Shown: one piece after another, positions 63,218-64,000 of the stretch | Numbering within the stretch: the stretch's first letter is position 1 | Layout: each line of letters starts with the position of its first letter | DNA from: Phycisphaerales bacterium | GTDB lineage: Bacteria > Planctomycetota > Phycisphaerae > Phycisphaerales > SM1A02 | DNA: 64,000 nucleotides | Assembly: GCA_022446905.1 (NCBI GenBank) | Contig: JAKVBT010000010.1 | Span: 62,001-126,000 of the forward strand | Direction: 5' to 3' | The notes under the pieces: model-generated | Databases searched by the model: none | Told to the model about the DNA's origin: nothing | Seen by the model: the letters and a program-made list of their open reading frames with translations, nothing else | Program-made: the position numbers and the translations under genes

Positions 63218-63500
63218 GACTTTGTTTCAATGTTTCATTGAACAAGTCCGGTCAAACGAATTTCGTTATTGACAGATCGCGCACTCAAATTTTAAGTACC
63301 AGTGCAAACGGAAGTTTGCAACAGTATGGTGAATGTAGTTGTTACTACAGTATGAGCGAAGGGTCTGACCTCAGAAGCAAAACATTAGTTTTGCGCACAG
63401 GTCTGACCCTAGCGAATTTAACATGAACAAGTGTGTTCTTCGTCTTTTAGCGAAGGCGAAGAACTTTTCGTGAAAAGCTTCTTAGCAGAATCTTTTTGCT

Positions 63501-63610
63501 TTGTTGGTGAATATATGTCAAGGGATACACCTGATCCCATCCCGAACTCAGAAGTTAAGTCTTGACAGCCGATGATACTGCTCAGCGGGAAAGTAGGTTA
63601 TTGCCAGCTT
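63501..63610 (+). rRNA. rrf: 5S ribosomal RNA
   Basis: 'acacctgatcccatcccgaactcagaagttaag...agccgatgatactgc...gggaaagtaggttattgcca'; short helix I guugg/ccagc. Ends approximate. Confidence 0.93.
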
Positions 63611-63614
63611 TTTG

Positions 63615-63644
63615 AAGGCCCCATCCGAAAGGATGGGGCTTTTT
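63615..63644 (+). terminator. Rho-independent terminator of the 23S-5S unit
   Basis: gccccatcc-gaaa-ggatggggc-ttttt immediately after 5S. Confidence 0.93.
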
Positions 63645-64000
63645 CAATTGGGTTTGAAACTTGGAATTCTTCATGCGTGAGCATTCTGATTACTGTAATG
63701 TGCTCCGCACTCGGGGCATTGCACATTCTTGAAAATCATCGAGTAGAGAGCACTAGCAAGTGAAATGTTGTTATAAACTTTTTAAACACAGTTTTCGCCT
63801 TTAAAATCCTACTTTTTTATATTGCTTTTGCACGACTGCTGGCAAGCCGGCGTAGAAGGACTTATAAACACCAGTGGATTGTTTATACTTAACTGTTTTA
63901 ACTGAGATTTTTGAAAAGCTTAGGAAAATGCGGTCTTTTTTACTGCATTAAACTAAAATTCTTCATACAGTAAGTACTTGAGAAAGAGAGTTGTGCCTTG

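Overview
The window looks like an ordinary chromosomal segment of a bacterium, probably Planctomycetota/Phycisphaerae-like. That placement is an inference from three things: the C-terminal 'DxDGDGxVGTDDLLxVIAxWG' dockerin-like motifs, a 'GACC...' Cys motif, and a 23S-5S unit with no 16S. Main blocks: (1) a 5'-truncated DUF418-type membrane protein, a Gfo/Idh/MocA-like protein and the RNase P RNA gene; (2) an M28 peptidase with PDZ domain, and pgpA-pgsA; (3) a nuoJKLMN cluster; (4) a DUF255 thioredoxin-domain protein, a single-domain asparaginase and a POT transporter with a large insertion; (5) a 15-kb type II secretion (T2SS) operon on the minus strand (~34.8 to 19.2 kb); (6) housekeeping genes: CoA-transferase subunit A, heme oxygenase, MFS, NatAB-type ABC exporter, metH, RRM protein, glyS, pdxA, S1 protein, mtaB; (7) a three-gene operon (PilM-like, then two membrane-anchored proteins, two of the three Gly-rich); (8) a free-standing 23S-5S rRNA unit with its own candidate promoter, a near-consensus boxA, a duplicated leader hairpin and a hairpin-dense 23S-5S spacer. 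No CRISPR, transposase, prophage or tRNA was recognised. The observations most worth follow-up are the 16S-less rRNA unit with its leader and spacer structure, the pseudopilin-like insertion in the POT transporter, the PilM/Gly-rich three-gene operon, and the noncanonical T2SS components. All family assignments are by reading motifs; no database search was possible.
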